Positions 57,137 through 64,000 of a DNA stretch of 64,000 bases are shown here, piece by piece; the stretch's first letter is position 1, and each line of letters opens with the position of its first letter. The translations under genes were made by a program, and so were the position numbers. The DNA lies in contig NZ_CP037993.1 of NCBI RefSeq assembly GCF_004367745.1, positions 992,001 through 1,056,000 on the forward strand. The letters are read 5' to 3'. The notes below the pieces were generated by a model. That model was not told the DNA's origin. It was given only the letters and a program-made list of their open reading frames with translations, and made no database searches. Origin of the DNA: Herbaspirillum huttiense (lineage in GTDB: Bacteria; Pseudomonadota; Gammaproteobacteria; Burkholderiales; Burkholderiaceae_D).

Positions 57137-57692
57137 TGTGGCGCAGGTGAATACGCACGTCGATGCCGCCAACAAGCTCACCATCGAATCCGGCACCGAT
57201 ACGACGATCAAGGGCGCTGTGGTCAGCGGCAAGCAGGTCGTGATGAATGTGGGCACCAGCGGCAACGGCAATCTGAACATCGAGAGTCTGCAAGACACCA
57301 GCACCTACAAGAGCAAGCAGCAAAGTGCAGGCGTGAGCGTCAGCGTCGGCGCGGGCAAGATGAGCGGCAGCCTCAATGCCGCGCGCAGCAGCGTGGACGG
57401 CAACTACGCCAGCGTGAATGAGCAATCGGGGATCAAGGCCGGGGATGGTGGTTTCCAGATCAAGGTGGCGGGCAATACCGATCTGAAGGGTGCGAAGATT
57501 GCCAGCACGGACAGGGCTGCGGCTGAGGGCAAGAATAGCCTTACGACTGAGACCTTGACGCAATCGGATATCCAGAACCGTAGTGACTACAAGGCCGAGA
57601 GTCAGAGCGTTGGCATCGGGACCGGCTTTGATGGCTCGAAGCTCGCGATGAACGGTATCGCTCTATTGTCGGCGCGGAACTTTGTGACATGA
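57120..57692 (+). pseudogene. Displaced C-terminal fragment of the CdiA-like adhesin
   Basis: In a +1 frame relative to the main gene, the reading RGDGNDVAQVNTHVDAANKL continues through SGKQVVMNVGTSGNGNLNIE and LQDTSTYKSKQQSAGVSVSV to KAESQSVGIGTGFDGSKLAM. This is the standard haemagglutinin-repeat text that belongs late in CdiA/FhaB. Family similarity stops abruptly after SKLAMNG, and the last residues (IALLSARNFVT) look unrelated. There is no pretoxin or toxin domain. It is a remnant, probably untranslated. Confidence 0.8.
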
Positions 57693-57892
57693 GATGTCCA
57701 AAGATCGAGAATTCTTTGCAGCTAAAATCTCTGATAAAGCCAACGGAGATCGTGATTCAGCAATCGTTCGGTACGGGAGATAGAGTGGTCGGTGTGCTTT
57801 TTCAATGCACTTGGGAGCCGGAACTTGGCCTCGCCGTTAAGTTTGTTAATGAAGAGGTTGAAGAAGTCGGAACGCAAGATATTGTCCTGTAA
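57689..57892 (+). pseudogene. Immunity-protein-like fragment (possible DUF6985 C-terminus)
   Basis: 67 residues starting ATG 57689, overlapping the previous stop by ATGA. The C-terminal half GVLFQCTWEPELGLAVKFVNEEVEEVGTQDI (read in two parts) resembles, from memory, the end of DUF6985-type immunity proteins (xFxCxWDEEHGxGVxxxxGxVxEVGxxDI). The N-terminal domain expected of such proteins is missing. Probably a relic of a cdiI-like or orphan immunity gene. GC content falls sharply here. Confidence 0.5.
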
Positions 57893-57990
57893 ATCGCATT
57901 CAATAAATTGCCGTCAATACGAATTTGCTACCGAGAGGGAGCTTCGCGAATACGGACTAGTTTAAGTCGCGAGGATTTTATAGATATGAG

Positions 57991-58293
57991 GTGCTGGAAG
58001 TTGCTATAAGCAACCGACGCAGGTCAAAGCTTCGAGAAAATAAGGAAATAAATGTCGATGGCCGTAACAACTTATTTACACTTTATCCAGCTCAGTTTTG
58101 GGTCTTAGAGCTTTGTCATCGCGCGCTAGGATATGGGCCTGAGAAAGTCATCGCGAGGCTTGAAGGAGTTTGCCCATTGGTTACTCCCGTGCTGGATGGC
58201 GTGTACGTTGTTCTGAATGATGATCCTCGAATGACTTATGACGAGTACGTGGAAATGAACAACACGATCAAGTCGATGTTGGGTTTGATCTAG
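57991..58293 (+). CDS. Short ORF in the low-GC immunity region, unknown
   Basis: 100 residues from GTG 57991, preceded in the same frame by a stop and lacking a clear ribosome site. The body VDGRNNLFTLYPAQFWVLELCH..GYGPEKVIARLEGV..PVLDGVYVVLNDDPRMTYDEYVEMNN looks like a genuine folded protein. A second frame just upstream reads QYEFATERELREYGLV before stopping, which suggests the original gene was longer and is broken by a frameshift. Position fits an immunity protein; family not recognised. Confidence 0.45.
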   Translation: MLEVAISNRRRSKLRENKEINVDGRNNLFTLYPAQFWVLELCHRALGYGPEKVIARLEGVCPLVTPVLDGVYVVLNDDPRMTYDEYVEMNNTIKSMLGLI

Positions 58294-58380
58294 TATTTGC
58301 CGTTGTGTGAAAACTATATAAATAGTTTTATCGAGTCAGTTCAGGATGCTGTTTCAATTGATTGTGTATCGGAGCAATAC

Positions 58381-58512
58381 GTGCGTTTGACAGGTTTTCT
58401 GGTGATTGTCTTTATCCTGGCTTGGTTGTTGTGGAAGCCCAAGCCGGGCGGTGGCTTCGGTTTTCTGGGCAATGTGATTGTCGACGTCGTTGGAGATTTT
58501 CTGTTCCGCTGA
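58381..58512 (+). CDS. Putative small membrane protein
   Basis: 43 residues from GTG 58381, with GGAG (58371-58374) six bases upstream. One transmembrane helix (LTGFLVIVFILAWLLW) is followed by KPKPGGGFGFLGNVIVDVVGDFLFR. It is too short for certainty, but the ribosome site and hydrophobic helix are good. It may be an immunity-type membrane protein or an unrelated small protein. A further 35-codon ORF follows at 58514-58621 with no recognisable content. Confidence 0.4.
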   Translation: MRLTGFLVIVFILAWLLWKPKPGGGFGFLGNVIVDVVGDFLFR

Positions 58513-58636
58513 CATGCAGGCGCAGACACTGGCGGCTTCACCGGTAAAAAACTATCCCCCGATTTTCAAAAAACGCGTCGTGCTCATCGTCGATGTCTGG
58601 AAAGACGGCCACAGCCCTTGAGTGCAAGCATCGCGT

Positions 58637-60193
58637 TCACGCCGCCAGGCCGAACTCCTCCAGCGTATAAGGCTGCCGCTGCTGCAGCACCTCGCTCAAT
58701 TCCATCGCCTTGCTGAACAGCCAGCCCTGCGCATGAATCTGCGGTGCGATGCTGCGTATGAGCTGCAATTGCTCTTCCGTCTCGATGCCCTCGATGACCA
58801 CCTTCAGCTCCAGCTCGGTGGCCAGGCGCAGCAGGTTGGGGACCACCGAGCGCAGCGGTGAACCGGTGCTCAAGGCACTGGTGAAAAGCCGGTCGATCTT
58901 GATGCCGTCGAACTGCGCATAGGACAGATGCGACAGATTGGCACTGCCGGTACCGAAGTCATCGATCCAGATCGCAAAGCCCGCCTGGCGCAACAGCTCG
59001 ATGTTCTGTGTGAAAGTGGCCGAACGGATGTCGGCACGCTCGGTGACTTCCAGATGCAATTGCGGACGCAGGCCAGGCGTAGTCGCCGTCAGTTCGAGCG
59101 CGAATTCGATGAAGTCCGCATCCTCGATGTCGGCCACCTCGGTATTGACCGCCAGCACCAGCATCGGATCGGCCTGCAGCAGATCCTGCATCTCGCGCAG
59201 CGCACGCGCCAGTACCACCTTCGCGAGCGCCGTGCTGAGCCGGTTCTGCGCCGCCAGCGGGACGAAGATGTCCGGGCCGATCTCGGGTTCATCCGCCGGG
59301 CGCCAGCGCGCCAGCGCTTCGTATCCCTTCAGGCTCAGGTCGCGCACGCAGACGATGGGCTGGTACAGCAGCACGATCTCGTCATTGGCGATGCCCTCGC
59401 GCAGCTTCTCCACCACACCCTGATTGCGGCGCAGGCGCAGATGCATCAGGTAGGCCAGCGCACCCAGCAGGAAACTGCCCGCCAGCAGCGCCACAAAACT
59501 CAAGGGCTGGGCCAGCGCAAACCAGTGCAGGCGCGCGCTCGCCTGGGCGCACAGGGCCATGTCGCGGCTGCATTCGGTGATGTCGATGCCGGGCAGCAGG
59601 TCCATCGCGCCGGCCGGGTTGTAGCGCAGGCCGTCGCGCTCGGCATAGGTGTGCGTGCCGTTGCCGTTGGTGATGCGCAGCGATACATCCTGATAGAAAC
59701 GATTGAGATCGAAGGTTGAGGGCGAGGCGATGGCCAGGCTGCGGTTCAGGGCCACCAGGTTGGTCTGGTAATGCGTCTGCAGCACTTCCTGATGGCTCCA
59801 CACGCTGAAGCCGCCGCGCGCATGATAGTGCGGTTCAGGCAGGCGGGTGAGCTTGTCCAGTTTGCCCCACAGCGCCGTACAACGCACCACGCCCTGCTCG
59901 ATGCGGCCCAGGTCGGCCACATAGCTGTTGGCATAGGTGATGTTGCGCAGGATGGTGAGGTCGCCCTCCGAGCACATCTCGAAGGGACTCGCTTCGGCCC
60001 GGCGCAGCGCATCGGCGGTGGCGCGTCCGGCGTCTTCCGCACGCTGCAAGGCCTGCATCGACGAGGCGTCGATGTGGCGGATCTCCGAAATGGTCAGCGC
60101 GAGCTGCGCCAGAAAGACGCCTCCGACCATGCTGGTGCAGGCCCAGAGGAGAATTTTCCAGGAGGAAACGCGCCGGAAGACTTTGCGATTCAT
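58637..60193 (-). CDS. CSS-motif EAL-domain cyclic-di-GMP phosphodiesterase
   Basis: 518 residues. Membrane helix 1 lies at ~12-32 (ILLWACTSMVGGVFLAQLALT). The periplasmic CSS-type sensor (~33-235) contains EMCSEGDL and later ECSRDMALC cysteines. Helix 2 is at ~240-262, and EAL occupies ~270-510. Catalytic elements: YEALARW, VNTEVAD (metal Asn), LEVTE, IDDFGTG, IKIDR and EGIETEEQ. All look intact, so it should hydrolyse c-di-GMP, with redox control of the periplasmic cysteines as in E. coli PdeB/PdeC-type enzymes. Start MNRKVF at 60193 matches the membrane topology. Confidence 0.92.
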   Translation of the reverse strand: MNRKVFRRVSSWKILLWACTSMVGGVFLAQLALTISEIRHIDASSMQALQRAEDAGRATADALRRAEASPFEMCSEGDLTILRNITYANSYVADLGRIEQGVVRCTALWGKLDKLTRLPEPHYHARGGFSVWSHQEVLQTHYQTNLVALNRSLAIASPSTFDLNRFYQDVSLRITNGNGTHTYAERDGLRYNPAGAMDLLPGIDITECSRDMALCAQASARLHWFALAQPLSFVALLAGSFLLGALAYLMHLRLRRNQGVVEKLREGIANDEIVLLYQPIVCVRDLSLKGYEALARWRPADEPEIGPDIFVPLAAQNRLSTALAKVVLARALREMQDLLQADPMLVLAVNTEVADIEDADFIEFALELTATTPGLRPQLHLEVTERADIRSATFTQNIELLRQAGFAIWIDDFGTGSANLSHLSYAQFDGIKIDRLFTSALSTGSPLRSVVPNLLRLATELELKVVIEGIETEEQLQLIRSIAPQIHAQGWLFSKAMELSEVLQQRQPYTLEEFGLAA

Positions 60194-60405
60194 TGCTGAG
60201 ACAGTAATTATTTCGCGCAAGCTTAATTTAAAACCGCGTCTCCTTATTCGGTTTTTTTCGTTGGCGATTGTTTTGCATCGTGTTTTGCGACGATTTCCCA
60301 GCGCGCGGTACAAACGCGCATCGCAACTGATGCGCGCCATCCACGAATCTCGCCAGTCCTCGCTGCCACGCGGATTGGCTCACGCCATGCGCCATCGCGC
60401 CGGTC

Positions 60406-61113
60406 TCAGGAAGTGACCTTGACCGCGCGGCCGATGTAGAGGATGGGGCCGGTCGGACGGCCCGTGGGCGAGCCGGTACCCGGCTCCAGGGTGATCTCGA
60501 AGAGCTGGTCCGGCTGCAGCGGTGGCAGTTTGTCCAACGGGACTTCCTGGGTCTTGCCAGGCTTGACGATGCCCAGCGAGACCGGGCCGTTCCAGTTGGC
60601 CCCCTTGGTCCAGAATTGCAGCGCCTTCTCCTGCGGCACGGTGGCCACGCCCAGAGGGATCAGGTTGAGGCGGCCGCTGCCACCGGTCTGTACCACCCAG
60701 CCGGGGGCCTTGTCCTGCGGCGCCACCAGTACCACCATGTAGGCCGGCGCACGCGTCGGCGGCTCGGCACGCAGCATGAGCACGGCCAGCAGCACCGAGC
60801 AGGCCAGCGCCGCGCCGGTGCTCCAGCGCCAGAATTGCACGCTCTCCCACCATGCATGCCAGCCGCCACGCTGACGTACCGGGGCCGGCATGGGCAGGCT
60901 GCGCTCGATGCGCTGCCACAGGCTGGCCGAGGGCTGCACCGGCTCGGCCAGTGCGGTCAGCGGATGCAGCTTGGTTTCCCATTCATCGACGGCGGCACGC
61001 AGTGCGCCGTCCGTGGCCAGGCGCTGCTCCACCGCCTGGCGTTGTGCGTGCGGCAGCGTGCCCAGCACGTACTGGGCCGCCAGCCATTGCAGTTCATCGT
61101 GTGATGCATTCAT
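60406..61113 (-). CDS. Anti-sigma factor (RskA-like)
   Basis: 235 residues. The N-terminal zinc-less anti-sigma domain (MNASHDELQWLAAQYVLGTLPHAQRQAVEQRL) is followed by a single helix WRWSTGAALACSVLLAVLML (about 90-110). The periplasmic RskA domain then shows VVLVAPQDKAPGWVVQTGG, LWVWxxG-like text and LEPGTGSPTGRPTGPILYIG. It binds and inhibits the sigma factor encoded just upstream (4-bp overlap) until released by a periplasmic signal. Confidence 0.92.
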   Translation of the reverse strand: MNASHDELQWLAAQYVLGTLPHAQRQAVEQRLATDGALRAAVDEWETKLHPLTALAEPVQPSASLWQRIERSLPMPAPVRQRGGWHAWWESVQFWRWSTGAALACSVLLAVLMLRAEPPTRAPAYMVVLVAPQDKAPGWVVQTGGSGRLNLIPLGVATVPQEKALQFWTKGANWNGPVSLGIVKPGKTQEVPLDKLPPLQPDQLFEITLEPGTGSPTGRPTGPILYIGRAVKVTS

Positions 61114-61658
61114 CCGATACACTCCCGCAGCGCGGCCAGGCCGCGCTTGATCCATGCCTTCACCGATCCCAGCGGCGCTTGCAGGCGCTCGGCGATTTCG
61201 CCATGGGTGCAGCCATCGACATAGGCGTAGACGATGCTGGCGCGTTTGGCATCGCTCAACTGGCCCAGGCACTCGTCCAGCCGGCCGAGGTCGGCTTGCC
61301 ACTCGGGTGCATCCACGGCGGGCTCGGCGCGGTCGGCCAGTTCTTCCAGGTCATCACCGGCGGAGACTTCGTGCTGCATGGCGCGGATGCGATTGAGTGC
61401 CGTATGGCGTACTACCGTGTAGATCCACCCGCGTGCCGCTCCGCGCTCCGGGTCGAAGCTGGCGGCGCGGTTCCACAGATTGAGGAAGGCGTCATGCAGG
61501 ACGTCCTCGGCCAGTGCGCGATCACGCACGATGCGCAAGGCCACCCCCAGCAGAGTGCGGCCCTCGTGTTCGTAAAGCGCCTGCAATGCACGGCGCTCGC
61601 CGCGCGCGCAGGCCAGCAGGGCGGCTTCATGATCGAAGGAGGCGGGGACGTCAGTCAC
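61110..61658 (-). CDS. ECF sigma factor (SigK/RpoE-like)
   Basis: 182 residues. Region 2: EGRTLLGVALRIVRDRALAEDVLHDAFLNLWNRA split, RGWIYTVVRHTALNRIR. Region 4: LSDAKRASIVYAYVDGCTHGEIAERLQAPLGSVKAWIKRGL split. It partners with the downstream RskA-like protein. A GC-rich perfect hairpin (61686-61708) and a TATAAT on the minus strand (61719-61724) lie upstream. Confidence 0.93.
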   Translation of the reverse strand: MTDVPASFDHEAALLACARGERRALQALYEHEGRTLLGVALRIVRDRALAEDVLHDAFLNLWNRAASFDPERGAARGWIYTVVRHTALNRIRAMQHEVSAGDDLEELADRAEPAVDAPEWQADLGRLDECLGQLSDAKRASIVYAYVDGCTHGEIAERLQAPLGSVKAWIKRGLAALRECIG

Positions 61659-61685
61659 GCGAAATCAGGCTCCGGTCGCAGGTTG

Positions 61686-61708
61686 CCCGGCCGGAACGTC
61701 CGGCCGGG
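61686..61708. repeat. Perfect GC-rich hairpin upstream of the ECF sigma gene
   Basis: CCCGGCCGGA (61686-61695) and TCCGGCCGGG (61699-61708) are exact complements around ACG. It lies in the sigma gene leader, 28-50 bp before the start. No T-run follows on either strand. Confidence 0.7.
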
Positions 61709-61752
61709 GTGACCTGGATTATAGCGAGGTTATGGCGTGGATTACGCTCGCA

Positions 61753-62313
61753 TCAGGAAGCCTTCCAGAAGATATAGTCGGCCTGATAGCCCACCTTCTG
61801 CTTGGCACCCGCCGAACCCATGTCGCAGCGATCAGCCGGTGCCACGCCACCCTTGGTGGCGACGCGCTGGATATAGGTCGTCTGCGTCATCGCACCCATG
61901 CCGGTAGCCGGATTGGCCTTGACCAGCTGATGCGGGATATTGCCGGTGCCAGCCGGGGCCACCGCGACCTGCGCACCGGTCACCTTGGAACCGTCGCTGC
62001 TCTCCCAGGTGGCCGGCGGGCCGTAGTAACGGCCGACCTGCATGCCGCTGCGATCCTTGAGCACGGCATCGGGGCCGACGAAGGTCCATTCGAACTGGCC
62101 GGGCATGTCCTTCTTGGCGCGGCATTCATAGAGGATCTCACCCACGCCCACGGTCTGCAGGACCACCTTGTTGCCGGCCGGGACCTTGACGGCGTCCGGC
62201 AGGCTGTCCTGCGAATACATGGTCGACATGGGCGCGCAGGCCGCCAGCGTGAGGGCCGCGGCCAGGGGCAGGGCGATACGGAGGGAACGGGTAGACAGGA
62301 TGGCAGTTTGCAT
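61753..62313 (-). CDS. DUF3455 lipoprotein
   Basis: 186 residues. The lipobox LTLAAC puts the lipidated cysteine at residue 26. The mature part matches DUF3455: PDAVKVPAGNKVVLQTVGVGEILYECRAK split, FEWTFVGPDAVLKDRSG, GRYYGPPATWESSDGSKVTG and YIQRVATKGGVAPADRCD. Function unknown; probably an outer-membrane-associated protein. It lies upstream of the ECF sigma gene in the same direction, so it may share regulation. Confidence 0.9.
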   Translation of the reverse strand: MQTAILSTRSLRIALPLAAALTLAACAPMSTMYSQDSLPDAVKVPAGNKVVLQTVGVGEILYECRAKKDMPGQFEWTFVGPDAVLKDRSGMQVGRYYGPPATWESSDGSKVTGAQVAVAPAGTGNIPHQLVKANPATGMGAMTQTTYIQRVATKGGVAPADRCDMGSAGAKQKVGYQADYIFWKAS

Positions 62314-62491
62314 GATGGGCTCCTTGTTTCTTGAAATGGATGGTTGTCTCGTGCAGCCCGCCGCCGCATGCGCGACAACGGGGCTGACATGAGGTACTAC
62401 CCGCGAGGAGCCGATCTGGATGCAGTGATTTGAAAATATTTTTTAAAAAAAGATGGGCGGGAGAATTGGTGAGTATTTTTAACGGGAAATT
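62314..62491. other. Gap between the sugar permease and the DUF3455 gene
   Basis: 178 bp, AT-rich around 62430-62480 (TATTTTTTAAAAAAAG). Probably holds the DUF3455 promoter reading left. No gene and no classical terminator seen. Confidence 0.45.
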
Positions 62492-63544
62492 CTACTTCTC
62501 CCGCCGCAGCGCGAACACCGCTCCCGCCAGCACGATGAAGCCGCCAATGATGGCTTTCTGCCAGGTACTGGGCACGCCGGCCAGGATCAGCACGTTGTTG
62601 ATCAGGGTCACCAGCAGCACGCCCAGCAGCGTACCCACCACACTGCCATGGCCGCCCGTGATGCGCGCACCGCCCAGGACCACCGCGGCGATCACATCCA
62701 GCTCGCTGCCCACCAGGTCGAAGGGATTGGCCAGGCGTGTGCTGGAGACGTGCACGATGCCCGCCAGTCCTGACAGGAAACCGGCATAGCCGAACACGAA
62801 CAGATGCACCGAACGCAATTTGTAGCCCAGCCGTTCGGCGATGGCCAGGCTGCCGCCCACGGCGTAGACGGCGCGCCCCATCAGGGTCTTGTTGAGCAGC
62901 CACCAGGTCAGCGCACTGGCCAGCACCAGCACCAGCACGGTGGCGGGCAGCACGGCGTGCAGGCCGCTGGCCGTGTCATGCCGCGCCAGGGCCAGCTTGC
63001 CGAACTGATCCATGGCATGCGGCACGTTCATGAAGAACACGGTCCCGACGAAGGTCAGCAGGATGCCGCGATAGAGATACTGGGTACCGATGGTGACGAT
63101 CAGCGAGGGCGCCTTGAGCCAGTCCACCAGCAGCCCGTTGAGCACACCCAGCGCGGTGCCGCCGGCCGCACCGGCCAGCAGGATGACGGCGATGTGCGTC
63201 TCCGGGAAATACGTCATCACGACCTTGGTGATGGAATACATGGTGAGCGCCGCGATGGCCGCGAAGGAGACGTCGATGCCACCGGCGGCCAGCACGATCA
63301 TCACGCCCAGCGCAAACAGGCCCAGCGTGGTGCAGGCGCGCACGATGTCGAACAGCACCGCCAGCTGAAAGAAGGCGGGATTGATCAGGGCCACCGTCAC
63401 CACCACCAGCAGGATCAGGACGAAGGTGAACAGCGAAGGGTTTTTCTTGAGCAGCGCACCCAGGCTGGCTGCCGCACTGCGCGGGGGCAGGGCGGGACTG
63501 GTGTCGGTGTGGGCGTTCTGGCGGGTCAAAGTGCTTGCATCCAT
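62492..63544 (-). CDS. Sugar ABC transporter permease (CUT2/RbsC-like)
   Basis: 350 residues with 8-10 helices. GVMIVLAAGGIDVSFAAIAAL, VGGSLAIAERLGYKLRSVHLFVFGYAGFLSGLAG split and GSELDVIAAVVLGGARITGGHGSVVGTLLG split are the hallmark segments of ribose/xylose/rhamnose-type permeases. The substrate cannot be told from the permease. It is 9 bp from the ATPase gene upstream in the operon. An S.FREEKK-like basic tail is absent; it ends FALRREK. Confidence 0.92.
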   Translation of the reverse strand: MDASTLTRQNAHTDTSPALPPRSAAASLGALLKKNPSLFTFVLILLVVVTVALINPAFFQLAVLFDIVRACTTLGLFALGVMIVLAAGGIDVSFAAIAALTMYSITKVVMTYFPETHIAVILLAGAAGGTALGVLNGLLVDWLKAPSLIVTIGTQYLYRGILLTFVGTVFFMNVPHAMDQFGKLALARHDTASGLHAVLPATVLVLVLASALTWWLLNKTLMGRAVYAVGGSLAIAERLGYKLRSVHLFVFGYAGFLSGLAGIVHVSSTRLANPFDLVGSELDVIAAVVLGGARITGGHGSVVGTLLGVLLVTLINNVLILAGVPSTWQKAIIGGFIVLAGAVFALRREK

Positions 63545-63553
63545 GCTCGGTTC

Positions 63554-64000
63554 TCAATGTTCGTGGCTTTGTTCGGAGACCAGGTCGTGCGCGAGGTCGC
63601 TCTCGGACAAGCCCTCCACCTCGAAGCGGCGCACGATGCGTCCGCGCTTCATCAGCAGCAGGTTGTCGCAGTTCTGCAGCAGCTCGGGCAGGTCGTCGCT
63701 GATCAGGATGACGCCCATGCCCTGTTTTGCCAGGTCCTGGATGATGCGGTAGATGATGTCCTTGGAACCCACATCCACGCCCACCGTCGGCCCGTGCAGG
63801 ATCAGCACGCGCGGATTGATGGCCAGCCAGCGGCCGATCAGCACGCGCTGCTGGTTGCCGCCGGAGAGCGACTGCACCGGACGATCCACGTCCGGGGTGG
63901 CGATCTGCAATTGCCTGACCGTGTCCACCGAGAAGCGCTGGCAGGCCGCCGCATCGAGTGCACCGAACTTGCCGCGCATCTTGCGCAGGATGGTGGTGAT
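63554..64000 (-). CDS. Sugar ABC transporter ATPase, C-terminal part (right-edge partial)
   Basis: Only the last ~148 residues are inside the window; the frame runs off the right end. It shows the signature LSGGNQQRVLIGRWLAINPRVLIL of the second nucleotide-binding domain of RbsA/XylG-type proteins. Walker B is degenerate: the Asp-Glu pair is replaced by His-Gly (ILHGPTVGVDVGSK), so this second site should not hydrolyse ATP, a known tendency in some CUT2 ATPases. Followed by the permease gene. Confidence 0.9.
   Translation of the reverse strand: MTTILRKMRGKFGALDAAACQRFSVDTVRQLQIATPDVDRPVQSLSGGNQQRVLIGRWLAINPRVLILHGPTVGVDVGSKDIIYRIIQDLAKQGMGVILISDDLPELLQNCDNLLLMKRGRIVRRFEVEGLSESDLAHDLVSEQSHEH

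Overview
The window looks like a chromosomal segment of a Herbaspirillum-type betaproteobacterium (Oxalobacteraceae). The DNA is GC-rich and densely coded on both strands. groES is preceded by a perfect CIRCE operator. A complete LysR-plus-ten-gene cluster matches, in order and content, the naringenin-degradation fde locus known from Herbaspirillum seropedicae. This assignment and all family names come from reading the sequence and from memory; no database search was run.

Layout. 1-25.6 kb is mostly housekeeping and transport: a partial flavoprotein, a chemotaxis receptor, a fosmidomycin-resistance-type exporter with a divergent AraC regulator, an AidB-like dehydrogenase, cysM, a small HTH protein, DUF1415 and YaeQ proteins, a TonB siderophore receptor followed by an APH-fold kinase, mltB, an HDAC-like deacetylase, a divergent LysR/MFS pair, ylqF, and the metN-metI-metQ methionine importer. 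26.0-30.5 kb holds a YefM/YoeB-like toxin-antitoxin pair, a porin and groES-groEL. 30.6-38.8 kb is an iron-uptake block: a Fur-box-preceded FecA-like receptor, an orphan branched-chain amino acid binding protein, and a full sigma/FecR/STN-receptor relay with its own Fur box. 38.9-49.4 kb is fdeR and fdeA-J: an outer-membrane channel, hydrolase, ring-cleaving dioxygenase, Rieske ferredoxin, flavin monooxygenase, MFS permease, cyclase, cupin, FAH hydrolase and epimerase.

49.8-58.6 kb is a two-partner-secretion, CDI-like locus: an FhaC/CdiB transporter, a HlyC-type lysine acyltransferase and a large CdiA/FhaB adhesin. The adhesin reading frame is broken near 57.1 kb. Its C-terminal portion survives only as a displaced fragment, and it runs into a lower-GC patch of short immunity-like and membrane-protein ORFs with no intact toxin. 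It appears to be a decaying contact-dependent system and is the most unusual region. 58.6-64 kb returns to ordinary genes: a CSS/EAL phosphodiesterase, an ECF sigma/anti-sigma pair, a DUF3455 lipoprotein and a CUT2-type sugar ABC permease and ATPase (the ATPase runs off the right edge).

Across the window a short palindromic motif (AAAACTTAG/CTAAGTTTT) recurs just after gene ends at four places, partly built into terminator hairpins. Two 9-bp tandem repeats are also present: one before fdeH and one inside the C-terminus of a LysR gene.
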